DNA of 43,252 nt from JBLHKW01 sp047618565 (GTDB lineage Bacteria; Planctomycetota; UBA1135; GCA-002686595), in assembly GCA_047618565.1 (NCBI GenBank), contig JBLHKW010000017.1, positions 1-43,252 of the forward strand, read 5' to 3'. The position numbers and the translations under genes were made by a program. The notes below the pieces were generated by a model that saw only the letters and a program-made list of their open reading frames with translations, ran no database searches and was not told where the DNA came from. How positions within the stretch are numbered: the first letter of the stretch is position 1; every line of letters starts with the position of its first letter. Shown here piece after piece: positions 7,099 through 14,779 of the stretch.

Positions 7099-8508
7099 TC
7101 ATTCGTAGCCGATGGCCACCGCGATCAGAAGCGCCGCGACCGCGACCGCGAAGAGTTTCACCAGCAGCGGGACGATGAACGACAGCCAGCGCGTGTAGGG
7201 GATCCTTCCCAGCCCCAGCATGCCCATCAGCAAGGCATTCGTGGGCACGACCATGTTCATGAACCCATCCCCCATCTGATACGCGAGCACGGAGGTCTGG
7301 CGCGTCAAGCCGGTGAGGTCCGCGAGCGGCGCCATGATCGGCATGGTGACGTAGGCCTGCCCGGATCCTGACGGGATGAGGAAGTTGCAGAAACTCTGTA
7401 CAGCCAGCATGCCTACCGCGGCACCGCTCGAACCGACCTGCGCGAGGGGCTGGGCGATCCCGTGGATGACGGTGTCGATCACCTGGCCATCGCTGAGCAC
7501 GAGTTCGATCGTTCGCGCAAAGCCGATCAGGAGCGCCGTCGTCGTCATATCCGCGGCACCGCTGCAAAATTCACGGGCCGTGGTGTTGGGCGAAAGCCTG
7601 CACAGCACTGCCGCGAGGACGGCCAGGCCGAGGAAGATCGCGTTCAGCTCATCGAGATACCATCCATGGGCGTTGATCCCCCAGACGAAGGTGCAGAGAG
7701 CCAGGACAAAGGCCACCAGGACGCCAATTCTGCCGGGCGTGAAACGGGTGTCTTGCGGCAGATCGAAGCCCGCCGAGTAGTCCACGTCATGTACCAGGCT
7801 GCTGGCCGCGTCAGCCTTGACCCGGCGCGCGTAACGCATGATGTGATGGACCCCGACGATCAAGCAGACCGCCAGCAAGATCCAGCGAAAGCCCTGACCG
7901 GAGGCTGGCTCGAGGCCGGCAAGCTTCTGGCCGATGATCACCGTGAACGGATTGAATGCCGCGCAGCCGTACCCCACGCCGGCACCGACGTAGACCATCC
8001 CCACGGCGACGATGGCATCCATGCGCAGGGCCAGGCACATGGTGACCAGGATGGGGATGAAGGGCATGTACTCCTCGGCCATGCCGATGGTGGACGCTCC
8101 GAGGGCGAACAAGGTCGTCATGCCCGCCACGAGGAGTATCGGCCGGCTCCCCATGCGACGGATTGCGGTTCCGAGCAGGGCGTCGATCGCGCCCGTCCTG
8201 CGGATCACGCCGATCACGCCTCCGACGAGGAACACCAGGAAGATGATGTCGGCGCCTTCTTTCAGGCCGCGCGGGATGGCCATCAAGGCCGTCGGCAGGA
8301 TCGACACGATCTCTCCGACGGGTGTCTGCAGCCATGCCCCGTCGCCCGCGTCAGCGGACTGCGCAATGGGCGCGTAGGATCCGGGAATGACCGTCCTGCC
8401 GTCCCGTTGAAACTCGCCCGCAGGAAGGACCAGGGTCGCGATCTGGGCGAGCACGATCATCCCGAAGATCAGGACCAGGGAGTCAGGAAAGCGGCTCTTC
8501 TTAGTCAT
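7099..8508 (-). CDS. YfcC/DcuC-type inner-membrane transporter
   Basis: 469-residue polytopic membrane protein with about 11-13 hydrophobic helices, of the YfcC family within the C4-dicarboxylate (DcuC-like) carrier group. Family-like segments are GADIIFLVFLVGGVIGVIRRTGAID near residue 95, the ASTIGMAEEYMPFIPIL helix, YGCAAFNPFTVIIGQ, and the C-terminal LIPSGSGQAYVTMPIMAPLADL repeat hairpin. ATG 8508 was chosen over one at 8571 because it directly precedes MTKKSRFPDS and has AGGAGA upstream. Substrates in this family range from dicarboxylates to peptides and basic amino acids; the actual one is not deducible. It is the last gene of a minus-strand run with MoxR, DUF58 and transglutaminase, so it may import their breakdown products, but this is speculative. 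Confidence 0.9.
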   Translation of the reverse strand: MTKKSRFPDSLVLIFGMIVLAQIATLVLPAGEFQRDGRTVIPGSYAPIAQSADAGDGAWLQTPVGEIVSILPTALMAIPRGLKEGADIIFLVFLVGGVIGVIRRTGAIDALLGTAIRRMGSRPILLVAGMTTLFALGASTIGMAEEYMPFIPILVTMCLALRMDAIVAVGMVYVGAGVGYGCAAFNPFTVIIGQKLAGLEPASGQGFRWILLAVCLIVGVHHIMRYARRVKADAASSLVHDVDYSAGFDLPQDTRFTPGRIGVLVAFVLALCTFVWGINAHGWYLDELNAIFLGLAVLAAVLCRLSPNTTAREFCSGAADMTTTALLIGFARTIELVLSDGQVIDTVIHGIAQPLAQVGSSGAAVGMLAVQSFCNFLIPSGSGQAYVTMPIMAPLADLTGLTRQTSVLAYQMGDGFMNMVVPTNALLMGMLGLGRIPYTRWLSFIVPLLVKLFAVAVAALLIAVAIGYE

Positions 8509-8534
8509 GGTAATCCTGTCTCCTGCCGGCTGCA

Positions 8535-8750
8535 TCAGAGCCGCTGTTCGAGCATCGACACGCCCCCGCACCTGTCGAGCGACGCGGCGTCCAGCCTCAG
8601 TACGACCCAGACGGGACCGGCGCAGCCCGCGCCGTCCTGTTGCTCGTCATCGAATCCGATTCCGAGAGAGATCAGGAGCGCACGCACGTCATCGGCGCGT
8701 TCAAAGGGGAGCACAAGATACGGCCCGCGGTCGTCATGGGAAACCTGCAC
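8535..8750 (-). CDS. Small acidic protein of unknown function (71 residues)
   Basis: Not recognised. The frame starts on GTG 8750; an in-frame TAG lies a few codons upstream, so a longer form is excluded. It fits between the transglutaminase stop (8797) and the transporter start (8508) on the same strand, with gaps of 46 and 26 bases. The protein is soluble-looking, with a regular strand/helix pattern (GPYLVLPFERADDVRALL, then GPVWVVLRL) like a compact alpha/beta fold, and it has the GC-rich third positions of its neighbours. The fit between two operon genes and the protein-like composition favour a real gene; short length and a non-ATG start keep confidence moderate. Confidence 0.5.
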   Translation of the reverse strand: MQVSHDDRGPYLVLPFERADDVRALLISLGIGFDDEQQDGAGCAGPVWVVLRLDAASLDRCGGVSMLEQRL

Positions 8751-8796
8751 GTGGGCGGCACCCTACCAGAGTCGGCGCGCGAAGCAGACCGGGCGA

Positions 8797-10806
8797 TCAG
8801 GCTATCACTCGTCCCGCGTAGCGCGCCTGCTCGTGGGCTCGGGTGGCATCGAGCAGCGCGGTCATACGCTTCGGCGCCAGGTCGAGGCTGCGCACGCGAT
8901 CGAGCAGTTCGCGCGGCGTCTCGCCCGGGAGCGTCCCCACGCCAGCACGCTTCAAGGCATGGCGATAGGCCACCAGGGCACGCTGCTGCCCGCGACCACG
9001 GCGCAGACGCAGGGCCGTGAGCCACAGGCCCATGGCCAGACCGAGCATGAGCGCGGAGCGCGGGTTCGCGCCGATCCACGCCCAGCATCGCCGTGGCAGG
9101 CTGCGCATCCAGGCCAGCACCCCGGCGCGACCCTCGGAGTCGAAACTGGTCAGCCGGCCCCAGAGTTCGGCGAAGGCCACCCGCGTGCGAGCCCACAGTC
9201 CGGGACCGCCAAGGACGGCCGGCGCCGGGTTCGGGTCGACGCTGTACCAGCCGGACAGGGGGTCGTGCACCTCGACCCAGGCGTGTGCGCCACGACTGCG
9301 AAACGTCAGAACATGCGCTTGCGGATCCCATTCCTCGCTGCGATAGCCGGTGACGACGCGGCACGGGATCCGGCGCGAACGCAGCATCGTGGCGAGCGCT
9401 GAAGCGAACAGCTCGCAGTGCCCGCCCGCGCCCGTACCCAGAAATTCGTCGAGAGTCTCCGCTGCACCGTCAGCGCCGGGTGCCAGGTAGGCGTGCTCCC
9501 GCTCCAGGTAGTCACTGAACTCGGCCACGACCTGCTTCTGAGTCGCGTCCTCCGGGAGGTCAGACGCGATCCGCTCTGCCAGACTGCGCGCGCCGCGCAG
9601 GCGTTGCGCCACGGGCAATGCGATGAACCGCGCCTGCAAGGCATCCGTCCATCCTGGAAGGGCGGAATCACCGGGGTCACGCGCCGCGCTGAAGGCGATC
9701 TCGTAGTGAGCGCCCGTGCGTGCTCCACTCCGATCGTCATAGGTCAAGATGCCGCCCGCCACCGCCCGGATGCGATCCACGTGGAGGCCTTCCCCTGGAA
9801 CAAGGCGGTCGGCCACGAGCGGCGTGAACAATCGCCCGGCTTGCAGATCCTTCAGCTCCACTGCGAAGCGCAAGTCGCTGCCCTCAGCGGCCGTGGCTCG
9901 CACGAGCTCCCGGCCGCGCTGGACCCACTCGTCCTCCACACTCGATGCGACCGCAAAATCCCCACTGGCCGAGGACCACCATTCACGTCCGTCGGTCGTA
10001 TCGAGGGAGGCGCCACGCCAGAGAGAGGGAATCAGGTGCCCGGCGCCCACGACCAGCGTCGCGCTCATCACGATCCGATCCGAGACCTGCGCCTTGCCGC
10101 GGCGTTTCAGCTTCAACTCGTCGGAGAATGCGACCTCGGTCGGGCCGCTCGAGGTGGCGAAGTCGAACTCACCCAGGAAGAGGCTGCTGCGCTGGAAGTC
10201 CCGTGGCCAGAAGATGAAGACGCCCATCGTCAACACCAGCAGCACGGTTGAACGCCGTAGCCCATCTCGCACGACCGCGCGCGTCACGCGTGGCTCGAGG
10301 AGGTGTCCGTCACGCGTGACACTCATCAGTTGCAGACCGATGATGAAGAGTGGCACGAACGCCAGAAAGGCCACGGGATAGGCGATGTCCTGACACAGAT
10401 AGCCCGTCGCCACTGCGATCAGGAACGCGTTCAGGAACAGCAGGTCGGGGCGCTGCTCCTGGCCGAGGTTGTTGAGCAGGTGTACCTGGCACAGAGCGGC
10501 GAGCAACAGGCCGTCCTGCAGCACGAAGCGCAGGTCGTGGCCGGCGGCGTGACTCACGAGCATGCTGAACAGACCTACGACGGCCAGGTTCCAGGCGCAG
10601 CGGTACGCCAGCCACTTGCGCAGGGGCGCCAGCAACGGTGCCAGGAGCGTCAGTCCGTAGAGCGGTAGCAGCCATGAGACCTGGGCGGCTTCCGTCAACT
10701 GGACGAAGAGCAGGTTGATCAGCACCAGGCCCAGCATGCACATGCGCAGTGCATCGAACGATGTGCGCGAGGGGCCGCCCGCGACCGGCTGAGCGCTAAT
10801 GTGCAT
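8797..10806 (-). CDS. TgpA-like membrane transglutaminase/protease
   Basis: 669-residue protein of the DUF3488-transglutaminase-DUF4129 type. About six or seven membrane helices occupy roughly residues 20-215, followed by an extracytoplasmic domain. The transglutaminase core carries GHCELFASA (nucleophile Cys), GAHAWVEV (His) and WYSVDPNP (Asp). A further helix (SALMLGLAMGLWLTALRL) near residue 600 precedes a cytoplasmic C-terminal tail rich in Arg and Leu. The family is thought to modify or cut cell-envelope proteins and is usually encoded with MoxR and DUF58 genes, as here. The start codon ATG 10806 overlaps the DUF58 stop by 11 bases, so the two are translationally coupled. All three catalytic residues are present, so it should be active. 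Confidence 0.92.
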   Translation of the reverse strand: MHISAQPVAGGPSRTSFDALRMCMLGLVLINLLFVQLTEAAQVSWLLPLYGLTLLAPLLAPLRKWLAYRCAWNLAVVGLFSMLVSHAAGHDLRFVLQDGLLLAALCQVHLLNNLGQEQRPDLLFLNAFLIAVATGYLCQDIAYPVAFLAFVPLFIIGLQLMSVTRDGHLLEPRVTRAVVRDGLRRSTVLLVLTMGVFIFWPRDFQRSSLFLGEFDFATSSGPTEVAFSDELKLKRRGKAQVSDRIVMSATLVVGAGHLIPSLWRGASLDTTDGREWWSSASGDFAVASSVEDEWVQRGRELVRATAAEGSDLRFAVELKDLQAGRLFTPLVADRLVPGEGLHVDRIRAVAGGILTYDDRSGARTGAHYEIAFSAARDPGDSALPGWTDALQARFIALPVAQRLRGARSLAERIASDLPEDATQKQVVAEFSDYLEREHAYLAPGADGAAETLDEFLGTGAGGHCELFASALATMLRSRRIPCRVVTGYRSEEWDPQAHVLTFRSRGAHAWVEVHDPLSGWYSVDPNPAPAVLGGPGLWARTRVAFAELWGRLTSFDSEGRAGVLAWMRSLPRRCWAWIGANPRSALMLGLAMGLWLTALRLRRGRGQQRALVAYRHALKRAGVGTLPGETPRELLDRVRSLDLAPKRMTALLDATRAHEQARYAGRVIA

Positions 10807-11767
10807 GGCTCCCCCCCCTGAACATCGGGTTCGAGTGGGGTAGGCGCTTCACCGAGGGCGAGACCGAGGGCGGCGCTGACGCGCTCGCCGGGAGTATGTC
10901 CGCCGCGGCCAGGAAACGCAGAGCCTCGTTCCAGGAGCGGTGGCCCTCGCCAAAGGTCGCGATCAGGTCCTGGCTGTAGATTGCCAGCACCTCCTTGTTC
11001 GCACGCGCCAGCACGATCAGGGCACTGACGAAACTGAACGCCTGCTCGAGTTCCTCGGGTTCACATCGGCGATCGATGAGCACCTCAAGGCCCTGGCCCG
11101 CTCCCCCTTCCCATTCGCAGACCACCAGCTTCCCGCGTCGCGCGGTCGCACGCCAGTGCACGGAGCGCAGCTCATCACCATCGCGATGGTCGCGCAGGCC
11201 GCTCGGCTGGAGATCACCCTCGCCCGCGACCTGGTCGCTGAGCAGCTCGGCCAGGGCCCCGGCGCCGGTGCGCGCGCTGACGAGCTCGGTCGGTTCTGGA
11301 TAGACGACCAGTTCGGTCGGGCCGTCGATCCGGCGTTGCACGCGCAGTACACCGAACGGGTAGGTCGAGCTAACGCTCGAGCGACGCACCGGGTAGATCC
11401 CGCGCGGGAGCGGCGGTACATCCAGCGCTGGGTGATCGCTCGCCGTCAGGCTGTCGACCTGTGTCGTCAGCCATTCTCCCCGCTCAAGCTGAACGCTCAC
11501 ATGCACCTGGAATGCCTGCCGGCGGCCACGGATGGACGCTCTCGCCCCCAGTACCCCCGCGGACCGCGCCGCCATGGGCGTCGCATCCTCGATGAATGCG
11601 TGTACGCCATGCATGTTGCTGCGCGTCCACGCGAGCCCCGCGACGCCGACCAGCGTCAGGAAGCCGAGCAGCAGGAAGAACAGGTTGGAGTACGGCGAGG
11701 CGAAGAACGCTCCGACCAGCGCCACGTAGAACGCGAGACTCTTGGCTCCAAAAGACGTCAGCCGCAA
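10796..11767 (-). CDS. DUF58 (von Willebrand A-like) membrane protein
   Basis: 323-residue DUF58 protein. Two N-terminal membrane helices (FYVALVGAFFASPY and LFFLLLGFLTLVGVAGL, about residues 12-50) anchor it. They are followed by a beta-rich segment and the DUF58 core with GLRDHRDGDELRSVHW and the KLVVCEWEG strand. TTG 11767 was chosen because it lies just inside the MoxR stop (11769-11771) and leads straight into the membrane helices; upstream in-frame sequence is only the MoxR gene in another frame. DUF58 proteins are the usual partners of MoxR ATPases, which are thought to remodel or activate the VWA-like domain, and of TgpA-like transglutaminases. Order MoxR, DUF58, transglutaminase is the standard one. 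Confidence 0.9.
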   Translation of the reverse strand: MRLTSFGAKSLAFYVALVGAFFASPYSNLFFLLLGFLTLVGVAGLAWTRSNMHGVHAFIEDATPMAARSAGVLGARASIRGRRQAFQVHVSVQLERGEWLTTQVDSLTASDHPALDVPPLPRGIYPVRRSSVSSTYPFGVLRVQRRIDGPTELVVYPEPTELVSARTGAGALAELLSDQVAGEGDLQPSGLRDHRDGDELRSVHWRATARRGKLVVCEWEGGAGQGLEVLIDRRCEPEELEQAFSFVSALIVLARANKEVLAIYSQDLIATFGEGHRSWNEALRFLAAADILPASASAPPSVSPSVKRLPHSNPMFRGGSHAH

Positions 11768-11768
11768 C

Positions 11769-12722
11769 TCACAAGTCCACGGGCAGCGTCGCCGTGAGCT
11801 CCTCGATGAGCGAGCGCGCGTCGCTGCCGTCCTTGAGGAACACCCGGTGACCCAGCACGCTCTGCGCCAGGCCCTTGAGGTCATCGGGTACCACGTAGGA
11901 GCGCCCGGACATGAGCGCCAGACCCTTGGCAGCCTTGATCCAGGACATCGCGGCACGCGGACTGACCCCGAGAGCGACCGCAGGATGCTTGCGTGTGGCA
12001 TCGGCCACGCTCAGTGCGTAGCGGCAGATCGGCTCGCTGACGGTGACGTGCGGAACAGCCGCGCGCAAGGCGATGAGAGTCTCGCTGGACAGCACGGGCT
12101 GGAGCTCGCTCAGCACCTCCTCCGGCGCCTCACCCATGTACAGGGCGCACTCGCTCTCGGGATCTGGGTAGCCTAGTTCCACGCGCACGAGGAAGCGGTC
12201 GAGCATCGCCTCGGGGATCGGGAAGGTCCCGTGGAACTCGATCGGGTTGCGGGTCGCCATGATCAGGAATGGATCGGCGAGCGGCATCGCGCGGCCCTCG
12301 ACCGACACGCTGCCCGCCTCCATCGCTTCCAGCAGACACGACATGGTGCGCGAACTCGTCCGGTTGACCTCGTCAGCGAGGATGATGTTGCCGAACAGCG
12401 GTCCGGGAATGAACTCGAAACGCTCCTGCGCTGGGCGCCAGATTGAAGACCCGACGATGTCCGAGGGCATCAGGTCATTCGTGAACTGAATGCGCTTGAA
12501 GTCACAGTCGAGGCAGCGCGCGAGGGTGCGCGAGAGCAGCGTCTTGCCCGTGCCCGGAATGCCCTCGATCAGCACGTGACCGCTCGCCATGAAGGCAACG
12601 AGGATCGAGTCGAGGATCTCATCCGATACGGAGATCACGCGCCGGATCTCTCGGCGCAACTTCTCGTTCAGATCCTGCGGATCCTCGGTCGGGGTCACTG
12701 TTGAAGCAGCAGCAGAATTCAC
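11769..12722 (-). CDS. MoxR-family AAA+ ATPase
   Basis: 317-residue AAA+ ATPase of the MoxR group, a chaperone-like ATPase that works on VWA/DUF58 partner proteins. The Walker A is GIPGTGKT, Walker B is IILADEVNRT, the sensor 1 strand is FLIMATRNPIE, and the arginine-finger/PEAMLDRF segment follows; the C-terminal helical lid has GVSPRAAMSWIKAAKGLA. GTG 12722 is preferred over an ATG at 12821 because AGGAGAT at 12729-12735 is correctly placed and family homology begins soon after. It is the first gene of the envelope operon running through DUF58 and transglutaminase to the transporter. Its 3' end overlaps the DUF58 start region by a few bases. Confidence 0.93.
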   Translation of the reverse strand: MNSAAASTVTPTEDPQDLNEKLRREIRRVISVSDEILDSILVAFMASGHVLIEGIPGTGKTLLSRTLARCLDCDFKRIQFTNDLMPSDIVGSSIWRPAQERFEFIPGPLFGNIILADEVNRTSSRTMSCLLEAMEAGSVSVEGRAMPLADPFLIMATRNPIEFHGTFPIPEAMLDRFLVRVELGYPDPESECALYMGEAPEEVLSELQPVLSSETLIALRAAVPHVTVSEPICRYALSVADATRKHPAVALGVSPRAAMSWIKAAKGLALMSGRSYVVPDDLKGLAQSVLGHRVFLKDGSDARSLIEELTATLPVDL

Positions 12723-12728
12723 GAATCG

Positions 12729-12735
12729 ATCTCCT
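12729..12735 (-). promoter_or_regulatory. Ribosome binding site deciding the MoxR start
   Basis: AGGAGAT on the minus strand, six bases before GTG 12722. It supports the GTG start over the upstream ATG at 12821. Confidence 0.6.
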
Positions 12736-12822
12736 GGCCTGGGAACACGGGCACGGGAGACTGATCGACCACGGCAATCCTGGAACTGGGGCGCAATCCA
12801 TGCCTCTGACCGGTGGATCACG

Positions 12823-12844
12823 AAAAAGGGGCAACCGGGGCCCC
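12823..12844 (-). terminator. Intrinsic terminator after the sulfatase-like gene
   Basis: On the minus strand GGGGC and GCCCC (12840-12844 and 12828-12832) form a five-base GC stem with a seven-base loop, followed at once by five T residues. It lies 32 bases beyond the sulfatase-like stop (12877) and before the MoxR start, separating the two minus-strand operons. A second small hairpin, GGCCT/AGGCC at 12849-12864, precedes it. Confidence 0.6.
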
Positions 12845-12876
12845 TGCAGGCCTCTTTCCAGGCCGGTGGCGCGTCG

Positions 12877-14742
12877 CTACTCGGCGTAGCCGATGGCGCG
12901 CAGATGCTCGAGGTCGTCGGCCGAAAGACTGGCCGAGTCCGCGTGGCTCCAGACGCGACGGGCGAGCAGCTGGCGACAGAACGCGCGCAGCTCCTCGCTT
13001 CCCTCGGACGACTTCAGGGCCGCTTCCAGCTCCTCCGGATCCAGGTCGAGGTCACGCAGCCCGTACTCGCTCAGGATGCCCGCCTTCGCCTCCGGATCCA
13101 TTCCGAGCCAGGCCACGACGAGCTCGCGGTCGAATCGCTTGCGCGAAGCGTCTCGCTCGAGCTGCACCTCCGGATCGAGATCGAGCCACAATCCGCCGAG
13201 CTCCATGCGGCCATCCTCGACGCGACCCACCACACCACGGATCTCGCGCTCGGGCTCCTGGTCGGGCCCGTAGACCTTGATCCTGCCGGCCATGAACCGG
13301 CCCTCGGCGTCGAAGGTTCCACGCGCCTTCGCCATGCTGCCGACGACGATCTCCTCGCCAGCGCCGTCGCCGTACAGTTCCGCCGCGGGCGCCCTGTGAA
13401 TCGACACGCCGTTGACGCGCAGGACGTCACCGTCGACGTCCTCGACGGGCCCCTTGATCTCCGTTGGACCGCTCGGATCCTGTGCTCGAGCTCGCAGCCT
13501 CACGACGCGCAACCCACCCGGCTCGCCCTCGACGCGCGCCTCCCAGCGTGAGCCCGGACGCACGGCGGCCAGGTGTTCTTCCACGGAAACGGCAGCGCCG
13601 CTCTCATCGATGATCAGCTTGCACTCGAGCTTGGCAGCGTCCCTGCGCCAGCTGCGTCGATAAGAGCCGGGCTCCAGGTGCTCCGCAAAGATCGGTCGCG
13701 ATAGATCGGGCTGGGTCAGTCGATCGACACCCTCCATCTCGCGACCCGCATCGAGACCCGCTGCGGACAGGAGTGTCGGGAACAGGTCCACAAGACTGCA
13801 GGGAGCTGCTTGCCGCTCGGCCGCACGGCCGGGGATGTGCAAGATCCAGGGCACGGAGAGCAGGTTCTCGTACAGGCCATGACCATGCCCGATACGGCCG
13901 TGTTCGAGGAACTCCTCACCGTGATCGGCCATCACGCTCACCACGGTCTCCTGGGCCAGGTCCAGGCGTTCGAGAACGCCGAACAGGCGACCCAGCTCGT
14001 CGTCGATGTAGCGAATGGAACCGTCGTACAGCGCCAGCAAGCTGGCGTGCTCTTCCGACGTCAGGGAGCGTCGCCCATGGTTGATGTCGTCCCGCAGTGC
14101 GCGCCAGTCCTGACCACGGAAGCGCTCGACCTCTTCCTCACCGGCGAAGAGTGCCGCGTACTCATCCGGCACGGCGTAGGGCCAGTGCGCGTCAAGAAAG
14201 TGCAGGTACAGGAAGAAGGGTCGGTCAGGATCGCGCGCCTCGAGCCAGTCCGTGGCCCACCAGCGGATCTGTCGCGCATCGCCCGCTTCATCCTTGTAGA
14301 GATCGAAGCCCTGCTCGAAGCCCTGCCCCTTGCGCAGCTGGGCATTCTTGACGAACGCAGCGGTCGCGTAGCCCTGCTCCGAGAAGACCTCGGCCAGGGT
14401 CAGCGCATCGGCCGGCAAGACGTCGCTCGTGACGCCGTTCTCGTCCCTGGAGCTGCCGCGATAGACGCCGTGTTCGAGCGGGTAGGTGCCGGTCAAGAAG
14501 GACGGCACCGACGGCTTGGTCCAGCCGGCCGTGGCCGAGGTGTCCAGGAATACGGTCGACCGCTCGGCCAGCTCGTCCATGGCCGGAGTCACGGAGCGCA
14601 GGTCGTATCCGTAGCACCCGAGGTGATCCGCTCGAACCGTATCGAGGCAGATGAGGATCACGTTCGGGGGCCGCTCGGGGTGCGCGGCCCCTCCACAGGC
14701 GAGAGCACCCATGAGTACGCCACACAACGCCAGGCTCTTCAT
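12877..14742 (-). CDS. Sulfatase-like hydrolase lipoprotein with DUF5666-like tail
   Basis: 621-residue enzyme of the alkaline-phosphatase/sulfatase superfamily. A lipoprotein signal ends in GALACGG. Metal-binding elements are ICLDTVRADHLG near the N-terminus and VMADHGEEF near residue 280. The position that carries formylglycine (Cys or Ser) in true sulfatases is Thr75 here, within WTKPSVPS, as in phosphoglycerol-transferase-like members. So the reaction may be phosphodiester or phosphoglycerol transfer rather than sulfate hydrolysis. Residues about 414-531 form two beta-rich DUF5666-like repeats (ARGTFDAEGRFMAGRIKVYG and EIRGVVGRVEDGRMELGG). An alpha-helical tail follows, ending in DDLEHLRAIGYAE, common in planctomycete sulfatase-like proteins. 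ATG 14742 gives the cleanest signal; ATG 14769 is an alternative. Confidence 0.88.
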   Translation of the reverse strand: MKSLALCGVLMGALACGGAAHPERPPNVILICLDTVRADHLGCYGYDLRSVTPAMDELAERSTVFLDTSATAGWTKPSVPSFLTGTYPLEHGVYRGSSRDENGVTSDVLPADALTLAEVFSEQGYATAAFVKNAQLRKGQGFEQGFDLYKDEAGDARQIRWWATDWLEARDPDRPFFLYLHFLDAHWPYAVPDEYAALFAGEEEVERFRGQDWRALRDDINHGRRSLTSEEHASLLALYDGSIRYIDDELGRLFGVLERLDLAQETVVSVMADHGEEFLEHGRIGHGHGLYENLLSVPWILHIPGRAAERQAAPCSLVDLFPTLLSAAGLDAGREMEGVDRLTQPDLSRPIFAEHLEPGSYRRSWRRDAAKLECKLIIDESGAAVSVEEHLAAVRPGSRWEARVEGEPGGLRVVRLRARAQDPSGPTEIKGPVEDVDGDVLRVNGVSIHRAPAAELYGDGAGEEIVVGSMAKARGTFDAEGRFMAGRIKVYGPDQEPEREIRGVVGRVEDGRMELGGLWLDLDPEVQLERDASRKRFDRELVVAWLGMDPEAKAGILSEYGLRDLDLDPEELEAALKSSEGSEELRAFCRQLLARRVWSHADSASLSADDLEHLRAIGYAE

Positions 14743-14779
14743 GATCGATCCGGATGAGCGGCAGGCCATCGAGTTTTGT

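Noticed and set aside
7462..9402. Long plus-strand open frame opposite the transporter and transglutaminase genes
   Set aside because: Composition is typical of GC-rich antisense shadow (runs of Arg, His, Asp, Gly), no motif or ribosome site, and the minus-strand genes have clear families and catalytic residues.
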